Shown here one piece after another: positions 62,101 to 63,244 of a stretch of DNA of 64,000 nt (positions are counted from its first letter, which is position 1; every line of letters begins with the position of its first letter). The stretch comes from Plazaster borealis (lineage: Eukaryota > Echinodermata > Asteroidea > Forcipulatida > Labidiasteridae): contig CM037473.1 of assembly GCA_021014325.1 (NCBI GenBank), positions 2,494,501 to 2,558,500 on the forward strand, given 5' to 3'. The position numbers were made by a program, and so were the translations under genes. The notes below the pieces were generated by a model. That model ran no database searches. It saw only the letters and a list, made by a program, of their open reading frames with translations, and had not been told where the DNA came from.

Positions 62101-62925
62101 CAAGATACATGCGCTATGATGATGGAACAACCAAGTGTTATGATTATGTAAAACATGCTCTATTGACCAAATTCACCTGCCGACATCACCAATGATAAAT
62201 CTTGGTCCTGCCATTTTGGGAGTCAAATTCCCTGTGTGTTACTGTGTGAGTGCGCATTTTAGGCGACGCGTGGGCAGTGAGATCCACAAATATCTTTACA
62301 TAATGCAGTTTGACTCCCAGACTGGCAGACGATAGGTAGACATGGCGTGTCGTGGCTGAGCGGTCTAGTTCACCGGTCCCAAGCTCTGGTGTTGCCAGCA
62401 GCAGAGTGTGGGTTCGAATCCCGGTCATGACACTTGTGCCCTTGAGCAAGGCACTTAACCATAATTGCTTCATAAAAAAGTTGGGAAGGTATTGCATTCT
62501 GCTCTACCAGCCACGCTCCTTGTGGATGATACCCCTGCCTACATCCTTACGGACTGTGAAGGAGGTAACCCTGTTTGAGCACCAGGAGTAGGTGGCAATG
62601 TGCCCCTGCTGGCAGTTGATTTGGGTCGATAGCGCAAATAAGTTAAGTGTAGCCCTCACCTTGAAGTGGCTAAATTCAATTGAAAAACACAAGACCGTTC
62701 ATGACTTTTCACTTGGCAGTAATGCGGTTATGGAAAAATATACCACTTTTTATCCCCCCCCCCAAATAAAATTTGAATCTGAGAAGCGTTACGCGTAATA
62801 TTTTACCTGTTGCTGTCTTTTGTAATCACCAACTCTAACTAGCGCCATGAAGAGGTGCGTATGGAACTCCTCGTTGGTCGGGTTACTTTTCAGAGCTGTT
62901 GTGTATAACTCAACGATCTGCTCCG
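20037..62925 (-). CDS. NAA25: N-alpha-acetyltransferase 25, NatB auxiliary subunit (21 exons, 5' end outside window)
   Basis: Twenty-one minus-strand exons (listed separately) total 2663 nt and join with matching phases into 886 residues plus TGA at 20037-20039. Order and motifs follow animal NAA25 throughout: [14 protein letters not shown] near the start, GDRPCC in the middle, [10 protein letters not shown], and a basic KKKG stretch followed by PPVF near the end. About 100 N-terminal residues of the usual ~970 are missing and should lie beyond 64000. NAA25 is the TPR-rich scaffold that binds the catalytic NAA20; NatB acetylates N-termini beginning Met-Asp, Met-Glu, Met-Asn or Met-Gln at the ribosome. 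Introns range from 279 bp to 13.4 kb and hold most of the window's repeats. No frameshift or stop was seen. Confidence 0.96.
20272..20570 (-). mobile_element. tRNA-derived SINE, GGTAGGTGGCAACGTGCC tail type
   Basis: A B-box-like GGGTTCGAATCCC and TTGAGCAAGGCACTGAACCA are followed by GGGAAGGTATTGCATTCTG. Its sister copy, 62340-62670, shares the full tail. It ends abruptly where a family B fragment begins. Confidence 0.75.
20571..20655 (-). mobile_element. SINE family B fragment
   Basis: TGCATACTCGGTACTTTCC and AGGTGGGATTCAAAACCCAC match the family B copy 18708-18900 but stop before the A-box half. It is fused directly to the 20272-20570 SINE. Confidence 0.6.
20703..20852 (-). CDS. NAA25: NAA25 exon, PPVF region
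   Basis: Acceptor TTTTTAG, donor GTGAGT. Fifty codons read [20 protein letters not shown] to [11 protein letters not shown]. The PPVF start aligns with human NAA25 directly after its lysine run. Confidence 0.94.
20954..21305 (-). mobile_element. tRNA-derived SINE, GCCACGGCAGCTCGGG tail type
   Basis: Minus copy with a GTGGCCGAGTGGTTTAGAGC head and B-box-like GGGTTCGAATCCC, ending in a (TTA)n tail at 20954-20975. It is close to full length. Confidence 0.85.
21332..21450. repeat. Near-perfect 57-bp-arm hairpin
   Basis: The arm 21332-21389 (AATTTCTGGTTA ... ATAATGT) is mirrored at 21394-21450 with a four-base loop. Only the A/T run in the arm is imperfect. It adjoins the W repeat. Confidence 0.85.
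21440..21870 (+). repeat. Dispersed repeat W, copy 1
   Basis: Shares AGGCCCCAACC, GGTTTTGAAAAACTAG, CCCACAAATGACATAACAT and GATCACTTGTTGCCGTTTYC with 44800-45226. No coding potential seen. Confidence 0.65.
22093..22203 (-). CDS. NAA25: NAA25 exon, hydrophobic and lysine-rich
   Basis: Acceptor TCTGCAG, donor GTGCGA. Thirty-seven codons start [20 protein letters not shown] and end in [13 protein letters not shown]. Human NAA25 has a lysine run at the same place. The donor was chosen because it keeps phase 0 into PPVF. Confidence 0.88.
22500..22850 (-). mobile_element. tRNA-derived SINE, variant with ATCTCAGCTCCCTGGGG
   Basis: A TGGCCAAGCGGTTTAGTGC head and GGTTCGAATCCCGGTCATGA B-box-like region are followed by CTGTGAGGGAAGAGATGG. 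It serves as the uninterrupted counterpart of the SINE at 43690-44360. Confidence 0.8.
22851..23524. other. NAA25 intron sequence, nothing recognised
   Basis: Small inverted words such as GAGAGAGTTGCGACC occur around 23120-23300 but no bounded element could be defined. Confidence 0.4.
23525..23622 (-). CDS. NAA25: NAA25 exon
   Basis: Acceptor GACACAG, donor GTAAAA. After completing a Glu codon it reads [20 protein letters not shown] and [12 protein letters not shown]. The acceptor is the only nearby AG giving the right phase, and LVMLVE then TLGFV aligns with the human LVFFVE segment. Confidence 0.88.
24085..24190 (+). repeat. Dispersed repeat D, short copy
   Basis: ATGCCAGTTAAAACTTTTGA and GGACCAGTCA with CTGGCTGGCTAGTTAA match 45385-45583 and, inverted, 59990-60178. 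Confidence 0.5.
24703..24765 (-). CDS. NAA25: NAA25 exon
   Basis: Acceptor CATCAG, donor GTAGGC. Twenty-one codons read [20 protein letters not shown], matching the human ERIENSF-to-SKCK helix in position. Confidence 0.9.
24945..25042 (+). repeat. Dispersed repeat R, copy 1
   Basis: TATACCATGCCCGATATGG, then GAGGGTACCCCC and ACACACTATTTTACTG, recurs at 49538-49645. It ends 32 bp from an NAA25 exon. Confidence 0.55.
25074..25197 (-). CDS. NAA25: NAA25 exon, FPVQGPP
   Basis: Acceptor GTTTCAG, donor GTATTA. It reads [20 protein letters not shown] and [13 protein letters not shown], aligning with the human YPFLGPVPTR segment. Confidence 0.93.
25365..25455 (-). mobile_element. SINE 3' fragment, GGCTTGCGAGC tail type
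   Basis: Only the tail (CCTCAGGCTTGCGAGCTACA to TTACCAGAAAATATG) is present. The tRNA head is missing. Confidence 0.65.
25548..25794 (-). CDS. NAA25: NAA25 exon, KAWLKLRQL
   Basis: Acceptor TCTCAG, donor GTAAGA. Eighty-two codons after a split Arg read [20 protein letters not shown], a polar Pro/Asn/Gly linker and [12 protein letters not shown]. This matches the human ETLWLRIRSLTLRL and LLQQLE helices. Confidence 0.95.
26051..26123 (-). CDS. NAA25: NAA25 exon, [10 protein letters not shown]
   Basis: Acceptor TTTCAG, donor GTAACT. It reads [20 protein letters not shown], one of the best conserved NAA25 segments. Confidence 0.95.
26209..26604 (-). mobile_element. TTAA-flanked MITE, family F
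   Basis: Left TTAA plus ATGGTCTGTATACGTTTGG and right CCAAACGTATAAAATCCCT plus TTAA. Interior GGACATAACCGCTCCAGAAT is typical. Confidence 0.75.
26650..26790 (-). mobile_element. Family F right-end fragment
   Basis: Repeats the last ~140 bp of 26209-26604 (GAAATGAAATTTTCACAGG, CCAATTACCAAATGTATAC, CACTTTAA) as a second, headless copy. Confidence 0.7.
26965..27020 (-). CDS. NAA25: NAA25 exon, 56 nt
   Basis: Acceptor ACTTCAG, donor GTGAGC. It reads [18 protein letters not shown] after a split Ile codon, and phases match both neighbours. Confidence 0.88.
27130..27352 (+). repeat. Dispersed repeat O with amplified GGCCGCTA unit
   Basis: Similar to 10165-10337 over GTCATGATGTTTACTTTGAC and AGGTCAGATCTTGCAGCCG. 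Here the segment GCCGTTTGCGGCCGCTAC... is repeated three times at about 32-36 bp spacing. Confidence 0.65.
27475..27665 (+). repeat. Dispersed repeat P, copy 1
   Basis: CTAACCTACATAGCTTGTAC, GGCTACTTAATAACAATTTT and GAAATCAGATTAAAGTAGGA recur at 34672-34858 and 36177-36362. It ends 11 bp before the NAA25 exon edge at 27676. Confidence 0.65.
27676..27827 (-). CDS. NAA25: NAA25 exon, [12 protein letters not shown]
   Basis: Acceptor TTGTTAG, donor GTAAGA. Fifty codons begin [20 protein letters not shown] and end [10 protein letters not shown], matching the human SEYIIQAYKYGAFEKIPEF stretch closely. Confidence 0.96.
28096..28195 (-). CDS. NAA25: NAA25 exon
   Basis: Acceptor AATCTAG, donor GTAAGT. 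It reads [20 protein letters not shown] and ends KFFTVNHKD, corresponding to the human ESLGQY and FFHSNQKD region. Confidence 0.93.
28334..28670 (-). repeat. Dispersed repeat C, copy 1
   Basis: Starts with GGGGGGAAAATTCACAAGAC and ends with GGCCTCGGGCCTGCGGTCC and TTTCGAGCCCT. Further copies lie at 55069-55489 and 56433-56800, with a short piece near 7110. Confidence 0.65.
28690..28892. mobile_element. Foldback MITE J, copy 2
   Basis: AGGCCCAATTTCATAGAGCT and AGCTCTATGAAATTGGGACCT are inverted ends. The interior carries GCTGGTAACCTTATTCTGGT. Confidence 0.8.
28893..29079 (+). mobile_element. Truncated SINE
   Basis: GACACTTGCGTCCTTGAGAA, TTAACCATAAATTGCTTCTC and CCCAGAGAGTTGAGAAAG mark the SINE body. 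The 5' head is lost against the J element. Confidence 0.6.
29080..29422 (+). mobile_element. TTAA-flanked MITE, family H, copy 1
   Basis: Left TTTAA plus AGGCCCTGTACACTATTGG and right CCAAAAGTGTACAATACCT plus TTAA. Interior TTTTTATCACGCGCGATAT marks the centre. Confidence 0.8.
29568..29899 (-). mobile_element. TTAA-flanked MITE, family H, copy 2 (inverted)
   Basis: Opposite orientation to 29080-29422 and highly similar across its length, so the two form a long inverted repeat with a ~145-bp spacer. Confidence 0.8.
29930..30260 (+). mobile_element. Family H element, diverged copy
   Basis: Shares GTTCACAGATTTGCACACAA, ACTTACATGGCATAAAGATG and CACAGGTTTGTTATTTCATG with the family, but lacks a clean left terminus. 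Confidence 0.6.
30270..30425 (+). mobile_element. tRNA-derived SINE, family B
   Basis: GGTAAGACATCTGCTCTAGC, then B-box-like GGGTTCGAATCCC, CTCGGGAAAGTGCTGAGTAT and GTAAGGGTAAAAACAAAT. The 5' A-box half is partly lost. Confidence 0.75.
30562..30631 (-). CDS. NAA25: NAA25 exon, [10 protein letters not shown]
   Basis: Acceptor TATCAG, donor GTAACT. It reads [20 protein letters not shown] then DTL, matching the human GAFEPVVDLYSSLDAKHIQHDT segment. Confidence 0.95.
30762..31333. repeat. 110-bp tandem array inside an inverted-repeat element
   Basis: The word CAGCGTGCGCAGAGGCAGCC starts at 30891, 31001, 31111 and 31221, an exact 110-bp period. The left flank (30770-30870) carries the same unit inverted (GGGCGGCAGGGTCCCTGGGG). 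The array edges GGGAACGAGAGGTGGGTCAA and TTGACCCAGCTCTCATTCCC are mirror images. Confidence 0.85.
31334..32212. other. NAA25 intron spacer with one inverted repeat
   Basis: An imperfect palindrome (AAACTATGTCTCCCTCGATG against ACCTCGGGAGTCGTAGTTTT) spans about 31773-31880, and half of it recurs at 41163-41205. Nothing else assigned. Confidence 0.45.
32213..32323 (-). CDS. NAA25: NAA25 exon, [13 protein letters not shown]
   Basis: Acceptor TAACAG, donor GTAAGC. It reads [20 protein letters not shown] and [10 protein letters not shown], matching the human LLEEGL and KLLLVRIYCMLG helices. Confidence 0.96.
32419..32803 (+). mobile_element. TTAA-flanked MITE, family F
   Basis: TTAA plus GAGATTGTATACCTTTGG at the left and CCAAACATATACAGACCCT plus TTAA at the right, with a TTGAGGTATTGCCGAAAATC interior. 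Confidence 0.75.
33192..33551 (-). mobile_element. TTAA-flanked MITE, family F, diverged
   Basis: TTAA plus CGGGAGGGTATACCTTTGG at the left and CCAAAGCTATACTTTGCCT plus TTAA at the right, 16 bp from the NAA25 exon edge at 33568. Confidence 0.7.
33568..33793 (-). CDS. NAA25: NAA25 exon, [18 protein letters not shown]
   Basis: Acceptor TGACAG, donor GTGATT. Seventy-five codons start [20 protein letters not shown] and end [15 protein letters not shown], aligning with the human LQHLCVVQLTRLLGL and LLAVHALIDVW helices. Confidence 0.97.
33843..34212 (+). mobile_element. TTAA-flanked MITE, family E
   Basis: TTAA plus GGCGTCGTACACGTTTGG at the left and CCAAACGTGTACAGTGCCT plus TTAA at the right. 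The right TTAA is shared with the next element. Confidence 0.8.
34209..34656. mobile_element. TTAA-flanked MITE, family I
   Basis: TTAA plus AGGTAGGATCATAGATTGG at the left and CCAATCTGTGACCCTACC plus TTAA at the right. Interior GGGGGTACCAACCACATCTC is related to the 13021 copy. Confidence 0.75.
34672..34858 (+). repeat. Dispersed repeat P, copy 2
   Basis: GGGCTATTTAATAACAATTT and GAAATCAGGTTAAAGTAGAA match copies 1 and 3. Confidence 0.6.
35095..35157 (+). repeat. (GTTT)n microsatellite
   Basis: About 15 uninterrupted GTTT units, about 60 bp before the NAA25 exon at 35219 (on its intronic donor side). Confidence 0.95.
35219..35400 (-). CDS. NAA25: NAA25 exon, GDRPCC
   Basis: Acceptor CTGTAG, donor GTAAGT. 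It reads [20 protein letters not shown] and [26 protein letters not shown] is a highly conserved NAA25 motif. Confidence 0.97.
35401..36176. other. NAA25 intron spacer, nothing recognised
   Basis: Unique-looking sequence with short open frames that show no family resemblance. Confidence 0.4.
36177..36362 (+). repeat. Dispersed repeat P, copy 3
   Basis: GAGCTAACCTACATGTACAT and GGAAATCAAATTAAAGTAGG match copies 1 and 2, preceded by the shared word GGCATGACATT. Confidence 0.6.
36450..36819 (+). mobile_element. TTAA-flanked MITE, family F
   Basis: TTAA plus AGGCATCATACATGCTTGG at the left and CCAAACGTGTACGATGCCT plus TTAA at the right. Confidence 0.8.
36910..37085. mobile_element. Foldback MITE J, right end truncated
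   Basis: AGGCCCAATTTCAAAAAGCT to TAGCGACTTGTTGTGCTTA. The mirrored right terminus is missing. Confidence 0.7.
37086..38007. other. NAA25 intron spacer
   Basis: C-rich and A-rich simple stretches around 37485-37570; no gene recognised. Confidence 0.4.
38008..38355 (+). CDS. Weak candidate exon or ORF within an NAA25 intron
   Basis: An open frame of 115 codons starts [20 protein letters not shown] and includes a hydrophobic stretch ([15 protein letters not shown]). The start context TTTCAAGATGGCG is a good translation start and also a YY1-like site. It lies antisense to NAA25 between exons at 35219-35400 and 38432-38616. I recognise no homologue. It may be a nested gene's first exon or chance. 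Confidence 0.22.
   Translation: MAKFASEVPLLENNIKGVYFWEHFEDIFVSTTDSHPYKKSVFLLLFVVLLLNNCLQARSCILSHPVKGHWHSALMCLYLVSQFVSPSYYLRQIIQVPTPVRFTHWNFTYGLSSNG
38432..38616 (-). CDS. NAA25: NAA25 exon
   Basis: Acceptor GTTTTAG, donor GTGAGG. It reads [38 protein letters not shown], parallel to the human AVKFIEDRI and LAKLELIRRL helices. A poly-G run lies 20 bp into the following intron. Confidence 0.93.
39010..39388 (-). mobile_element. tRNA-derived SINE, GGCAGTGGCTGCTGAATGC tail type
   Basis: A TGGCCGAGCGATCAAGTTCA head, GGGTTCGAGTCCC and CCTTAAGCAAGACACTTAAT are followed by ACACTTATCGCTAAGAGAAG and AAGCGCTATAAAAGAACCC, with an (ATT)n tail. Relatives lie at 54434-54834 and 52985-53095. Confidence 0.8.
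39500..39960 (+). other. Possible retroelement 3' end
   Basis: T-rich sequence ends with GGGCACAATATAAATCAATA and a (TTA)n stretch at 39950-39962, resembling the 3' tail of a non-LTR element. No coding remnant recognised. Confidence 0.35.
40033..40122 (-). CDS. NAA25: NAA25 exon, [10 protein letters not shown]
   Basis: Acceptor TATCTAG, donor GTATGT. It reads [20 protein letters not shown] and NWSPTNQND, matching the human DDWQFYLTYFDSV and WSP sequence. Confidence 0.96.
40811..41143 (+). mobile_element. TTAA-flanked MITE, family F
   Basis: TTAA plus AGAGATTGTATACGCTTGG at the left and CCAAATGTATACAGACCCT plus TTAA at the right. A central deletion makes it shorter than its relatives. Confidence 0.75.
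41374..41485 (-). CDS. NAA25: NAA25 exon, [15 protein letters not shown]
   Basis: Acceptor CCCTAG, donor GTTAGT. It reads [20 protein letters not shown] and RLLRQ, aligning with the human MAMYKKLSRWPECNALSRRLL segment. Confidence 0.94.
41573..41940. mobile_element. TTAA-flanked element with CCCTAACC termini
   Basis: Left TTAA plus CCCTAACCCC, right GGTTAGGG plus TTAA. Subterminal AATGCAACAAAATGCAACA and TGTTGCATTTAGCATGG are also inverted. It is non-coding and 368 bp. The TTAA site and CCCT-type end are as in piggyBac-like elements. Confidence 0.7.
42330..42688 (-). mobile_element. TTAA-flanked MITE, family E
   Basis: TTAA plus AGGCATCGTACACGTTTGG at the left and CCAAACGTGTACGATGCCT plus TTAA at the right. 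Confidence 0.8.
42730..42850 (+). mobile_element. SINE or LINE 3' tail fragment
   Basis: CAGTGCCTTGAGGCAGAAC and TTTGCGCTTTATAAATCTC with (ATT)n resemble the 3' end also seen at 57325-57445. Confidence 0.5.
42921..43285 (+). mobile_element. TTAA-flanked MITE, family H, diverged
   Basis: TTAA plus AGGAACGTTACAGAACTGG at the left and CCAATTCTATAATGTTCCT plus TTAA at the right. The interior CTATTTTCTCGTGACC is shared. Confidence 0.7.
43690..44360 (-). mobile_element. SINE interrupted by a DNA element
   Basis: The left part (43690-43873) and right part (44298-44360) together match the continuous SINE 22500-22850 (CTCCCTTGGGAGTATACAAC, then GCTAAATCAATCACAAGAAC). The tRNA head is missing beyond 44360. 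Confidence 0.75.
43874..44297. mobile_element. 424-bp TIR element TGTGATGCGATCAAGC
   Basis: The ends TGTGATGCGATCAAGCAAAA and, inverted, TGTGATGCGATCAAGCTAAA continue to a 33-bp terminal repeat with two mismatches. The interior is non-coding. It sits inside the SINE 43690-44360. A target duplication was not clear. Confidence 0.8.
44800..45226 (+). repeat. Dispersed repeat W, copy 2
   Basis: Matches 21440-21870 through AGGCCCCAACC, CCCACAGATGACATAACAT and GATCACTTGTTGCCGTTTCC. Confidence 0.65.
45385..45583 (+). repeat. Dispersed repeat D, copy 2
   Basis: CTGGCCAAATGCCAGTTAAA, CCTGAGGACCAGTCA and GACTAGTGAAATGACAAGCT are found inverted at 59990-60178. Confidence 0.65.
45584..45993. mobile_element. 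TTAA-flanked element M with paired CRE-like sites
   Basis: Left TTAA plus AGGCACCTGGCAGTGG and right TTTCCAGGTGACT plus TTAA. Two TGACGTCA words lie in the interior, at about 45740 and 45837, inside an inverted context (GTCAATCGAGG against CCTCAATTGAC). No coding frame. Confidence 0.65.
46165..46290. mobile_element. Foldback MITE J, partial
   Basis: TCATAGAGCTGCATTAAAAG, TAGCTAAGCACAACAGAATA and AATAAGGTTACCAGCCAGA mark the left half only. Confidence 0.6.
46291..47121. other. NAA25 intron spacer, nothing recognised
   Basis: AT-rich sequence without a supported feature. Confidence 0.4.
47140..47220 (+). repeat. GTGTTAGCCAGAGGGG repeat, copy 1
   Basis: GTGTTAGCCAGAGGGGAGTC and TTTAAATTTGGACACCCTG recur at 63927-64000, where the window cuts the second copy. 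Confidence 0.7.
47700..48005 (-). mobile_element. Possible LINE 3' end (minus)
   Basis: The minus strand reads ATTCGGCCTCTGGCCGTG, then TTAATAAACCAATAAACCAA, a tandem tail such as non-LTR elements carry. No ORF remains. Confidence 0.4.
48040..48192 (+). mobile_element. Possible LINE 3' end (plus)
   Basis: ACCATGAGCGTCAAGACTTG, ACGGATACCGGGGCGTTATA then a short TTATTATTA tail. It faces the minus-strand end at 47700-48005. Confidence 0.4.
48395..48500 (+). repeat. Purine-only low-complexity tract
   Basis: A run of mostly A with scattered G, about 80 bp, followed by the palindrome GCGGATATCCGC at 48501-48512. Confidence 0.85.
48600..49537. other. NAA25 intron spacer
   Basis: A poly-C run at 49167-49179 is the only distinctive feature seen. 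Confidence 0.4.
49538..49645 (+). repeat. Dispersed repeat R, copy 2
   Basis: TATACCATGCCCGATATGGG and ACACACTATTTTCCTGCTGT match 24945-25042; a weaker inverted echo (CATGCCCCATATTG) lies at 49711-49725. Confidence 0.55.
50228..50278 (+). repeat. Pyrimidine-only tract
   Basis: About 50 bp of T and C (TTTTTCTTCTTCTTCTTTC and similar), shortly before the 100-bp tandem array. Confidence 0.85.
50365..51125 (+). repeat. Tandem array, ~100-110-bp unit, about 8 copies
   Basis: GGTGTTGGATTTTGTTAGAG-type words start at 50371, 50475, 50575, 50675, 50781 and 51092, with two variant units (ACCATTATTGTTGGACTGAG) between. Each unit also has AATCCAACAG facing TGTTGGATT, so it can fold. Confidence 0.9.
51394..52005 (+). 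CDS. LINE ORF2 C-terminal fragment, uninterrupted
   Basis: 203 codons without a stop. Residues ~40-60 read [37 protein letters not shown] follows, a C-x2-C ... H-x4-C metal-binding motif of the reverse-transcriptase-associated zinc finger (zf-RVT family) found at the end of several non-LTR retrotransposon ORF2 proteins. The first ~24 codons include an (AAT)n microsatellite and are unlikely to be LINE. There is no RT domain upstream, so the element is 5' truncated. It lies in the 13.4-kb NAA25 intron on the opposite strand. Confidence 0.75.
   Translation: MRLYENLTKVSLCNNNNDNNNNKVWKKANTQSIDYDDRDLWFRLRHRILPTCDVLQKMKKIEPKDNQCGLCKQEEETIEHVFIYCKCTWTSWLFLEYVLRKYKGNKHFYLNDSNKILGYGKQIDNICLFLIAKLHRTIWNSRCRNLPAINSVSDKKLLKLFQHKLKRMILLEKQRLNDDDFVELFCKNQALCHMIGEKVVFSF
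51466..52206 (+). mobile_element. 5'-truncated non-LTR retrotransposon
   Basis: Covers the ORF2 end, a ~140-bp 3' UTR with GGAGATGTATGTCTCCATTG and a tail of (TAAA)n then (TAA)n to 52206. Another (AAT)n stretch precedes the element at 51434-51464, so the insertion appears bracketed by AAT repeats. Confidence 0.7.
52608..52983 (-). mobile_element. TTAA-flanked MITE, family E
   Basis: TTAA plus AGGTATCGTACACGTTTGG at the left and CCAAACGTGTGCGATGCCT plus TTAA at the right. The central palindrome is CTTCTAGCTAGAAG. Confidence 0.8.
52985..53095 (-). mobile_element. SINE tail fragment, GGCAGTGGCTGCTGAATGC type
   Basis: TTTACAAGGTGCTGCGGCGC to GGGTTCTTTTTACATACATT matches part of 39010-39388; head and extreme tail are absent. 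It abuts the family E element. Confidence 0.65.
53378..53708 (+). mobile_element. tRNA-derived SINE, GGCTTGCGAGC tail type
   Basis: TGGCGTGGCGTGGCCAAGCG head, GGGTTCGAGTCCCGGTCGTG, CCTTGAGCAAGATATTTTA body and CCTCAGGCTTGCGAGCTACA tail. Near full length. Confidence 0.85.
54137..54415 (+). mobile_element. SINE, GCCACGGCAGCTCGGG tail type, head truncated
   Basis: Starts at CTGGGTTCGAGTCCCGGTCA without the A-box half and runs to the TAGTTATTATTCTTATTAT tail. Confidence 0.8.
54434..54834 (+). mobile_element. SINE, GGCAGTGGCTGCTGAATGC tail type
   Basis: GGGTTCGAGTCCTGGACATG, CCTTAAGCAAGACACTTAAC, GGCAGTGGCTGCTGAATGCT and AAAGCGCTATATAAAAAG with a (TTA)n tail. The tail ends 14 bp before the NAA25 exon edge at 54848. 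Confidence 0.85.
54848..55034 (-). CDS. NAA25: NAA25 exon, [12 protein letters not shown]
   Basis: Acceptor TTTCAG, donor GTAAGT. Sixty-two codons include [38 protein letters not shown] and [10 protein letters not shown], closely matching human NAA25. Confidence 0.97.
55069..55489 (-). repeat. Dispersed repeat C, copy 2
   Basis: GGGGGAAAAATCCACAAGAC to CTCGGGCCTGCGGTCCAGTG and TTTCGAGCCCTGT. It begins 35 bp upstream of an NAA25 exon. Confidence 0.7.
55610..55995 (+). mobile_element. TTAA-flanked MITE, family E
   Basis: TTAA plus AGGCACTGAACACGTTTGG at the left and CCAAACGTGTACAGTGCCT plus TTAA at the right. Confidence 0.82.
56433..56800 (-). repeat. Dispersed repeat C, copy 3
   Basis: TCTGGGAAAATCCACAAGAC to GGCCTAAGGCCTGTGGTCCA and TTTCAAGCCCTGT. 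Confidence 0.65.
56878..56952 (-). CDS. NAA25: NAA25 exon, [11 protein letters not shown]
   Basis: Acceptor ACACAG, donor GTAAGT. Exactly 25 codons: [20 protein letters not shown] then SIILQ. The NPYYFW motif is nearly invariant in animal NAA25. Confidence 0.98.
57208..57915. repeat. Region bounded by S-family ends, with an internal duplication
   Basis: CTGCTATTTGGGGAGTCAAA at the left faces GGGCATTTGACTCCCTAAAA at the right. Inside, a SINE-like tail (GCGCCTTGAGCACCTTTGG, GTGCGCTTTATAAGA) lies at 57370-57445. Two direct copies of about 130 bp (AAACAGGAAGCTCTAAAATT) cover 57460-57720. Confidence 0.5.
58355..58808. mobile_element. Element Q with AATTGTTGATCGTCC ends
   Basis: AATTGTTGATCGTCC near 58360 is mirrored by GGACGATCAACAATT near 58793. 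The interior AAACATCAACATCACACAAA and CCTCTGTTTTATAGTGATTG recurs at 63532-63850. Confidence 0.6.
58809..59300. other. NAA25 intron spacer, nothing recognised
   Basis: No supported feature. Confidence 0.4.
59307..59778 (+). repeat. 41-bp minisatellite with 44-bp variant units
   Basis: The unit core TTAGTTGGTATCCTGCGGTT, AGCAATGGGTACAGGAATTA repeats about 11 times. Some units gain AAT (GGTTAATAGC) and end in AAACAG instead of AATTAG. Variant units alternate at about 85 bp near 59540-59710. Confidence 0.92.
59990..60178 (-). repeat. Dispersed repeat D, copy 3
   Basis: ACTAGCCAGCAGGACCAGTT, GGTCCTCAGGTGTTTTAACT and GGCATTTGGCCAGAGGACCA are the reverse complement of 45385-45583. Confidence 0.65.
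60179..60334. mobile_element. 156-bp MITE, GCCCGGTTC ends, TTAA-flanked
   Basis: TTAA plus GCCCGGTTCATACTTCCTGC at the left and GCAGGAAGTAGGAACCGGGC plus TTTAA at the right, arms of about 27 bp. It sits directly at the end of the D repeat. Confidence 0.75.
60335..61175. other. NAA25 intron spacer, nothing recognised
   Basis: Unique-looking sequence without supported features. Confidence 0.4.
61180..61350 (+). mobile_element. SINE, 3' truncated
   Basis: TTGCCGAGTGGTCCAGGGCA head, GGGTTCGCTTCCTGGTCATG, CCTTGAACAAGGTACTTAAC and CCCAGGTGTATAAATAGGTG; the tail is missing. Confidence 0.75.
61381..61756 (-). mobile_element. TTAA-flanked MITE, family E
   Basis: TTAA plus AGGTATCGTACACGTTTGG at the left and CCAAACGTGTTCAGTGCCT plus TTAA at the right; the right TTAA is shared with the next element. 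Confidence 0.8.
61753..61987. mobile_element. TTAA-flanked MITE, family I, short
   Basis: TTAA plus AGGTGGGTGATAAATTGG at the left and CCAATCTACCTGTATGACAG plus TACCTTTAA at the right. CGAATGCTGCGGTTGGTA is duplicated inside. Confidence 0.65.
61990..62125 (+). mobile_element. SINE tail fragment
   Basis: GCAGCTTGGGCTGTACGCTC, CCTAGGGAGTTGAGAGAG and AAGTGCCTTCATCTGCATGT; no tRNA head. Confidence 0.5.
62207..62333. mobile_element. MITE, CATTTTGGGAGTCAA family (S)
   Basis: CTGCCATTTTGGGAGTCAAA faces TTTGACTCCCAGACTGGCAG. GCGCATTTTAGGCGACGCG in the middle is shared, inverted, with 19737-19857. Confidence 0.65.
62340..62670 (+). mobile_element. tRNA-derived SINE, full-length sister of 20272-20570
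   Basis: GTCGTGGCTGAGCGGTCTAG head, GGGTTCGAATCCCGGTCATG and CCTTGAGCAAGGCACTTAAC are followed by GGGAAGGTATTGCATTCTGC and GTGTAGCCCTCACCTTGAAG. Confidence 0.85.
62700..62800 (-). mobile_element. Family F fragment
   Basis: TTATGGAAAAATATACCACT and GAATCTGAGAAGCGTTAC are internal family F words; both termini are missing. It ends 7 bp from the NAA25 exon edge at 62807. Confidence 0.55.
62807..62925 (-). CDS. NAA25: NAA25, most 5' exon in window
   Basis: Acceptor CTTGCAG, donor GTAAAA. After two bases of a split codon it reads [20 protein letters not shown] and [19 protein letters not shown], matching human KLYEAAVKKVPNSEEYHSHLFMA in position. The upstream exon(s) were not found between here and 64000. 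Confidence 0.95.
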
Positions 62926-63083
62926 CTGCAAGGAAAATTGTCAAAAACAGAAATTCTTTTTGAGCACTTCAAAGTCCATCATTTTGTATTGGTTGAGTGA
63001 ATTAATTCCCGGCTTCTAGTTTTCAATAAAAACACATCGTCTAAATAACCTGTGAAAATTTCACCTAAATTTGTGATACTGCT

Positions 63084-63244
63084 TTAAAGGCACTGAACAC
63101 GTTTGGTAATTGTCAAAGACCAGTGTTCTCACTTGGTGTGTCCCAACATATGCATAAAATAACAAACCTGTAAAAATTTGGGCTCAATTTGGGCTCATCG
63201 AAGTTGCAAACAAATGAATTACCAAACGTGAACAGTGCCTTTAA
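63084..63244 (+). mobile_element. Internally deleted family E MITE
   Basis: Both family E ends are present (AGGCACTGAACACGTTTGG, CCAAACGTGAACAGTGCCT, each with TTAA), but about 210 bp of the middle is missing. The right TTAA is shared with the next element. Confidence 0.75.
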
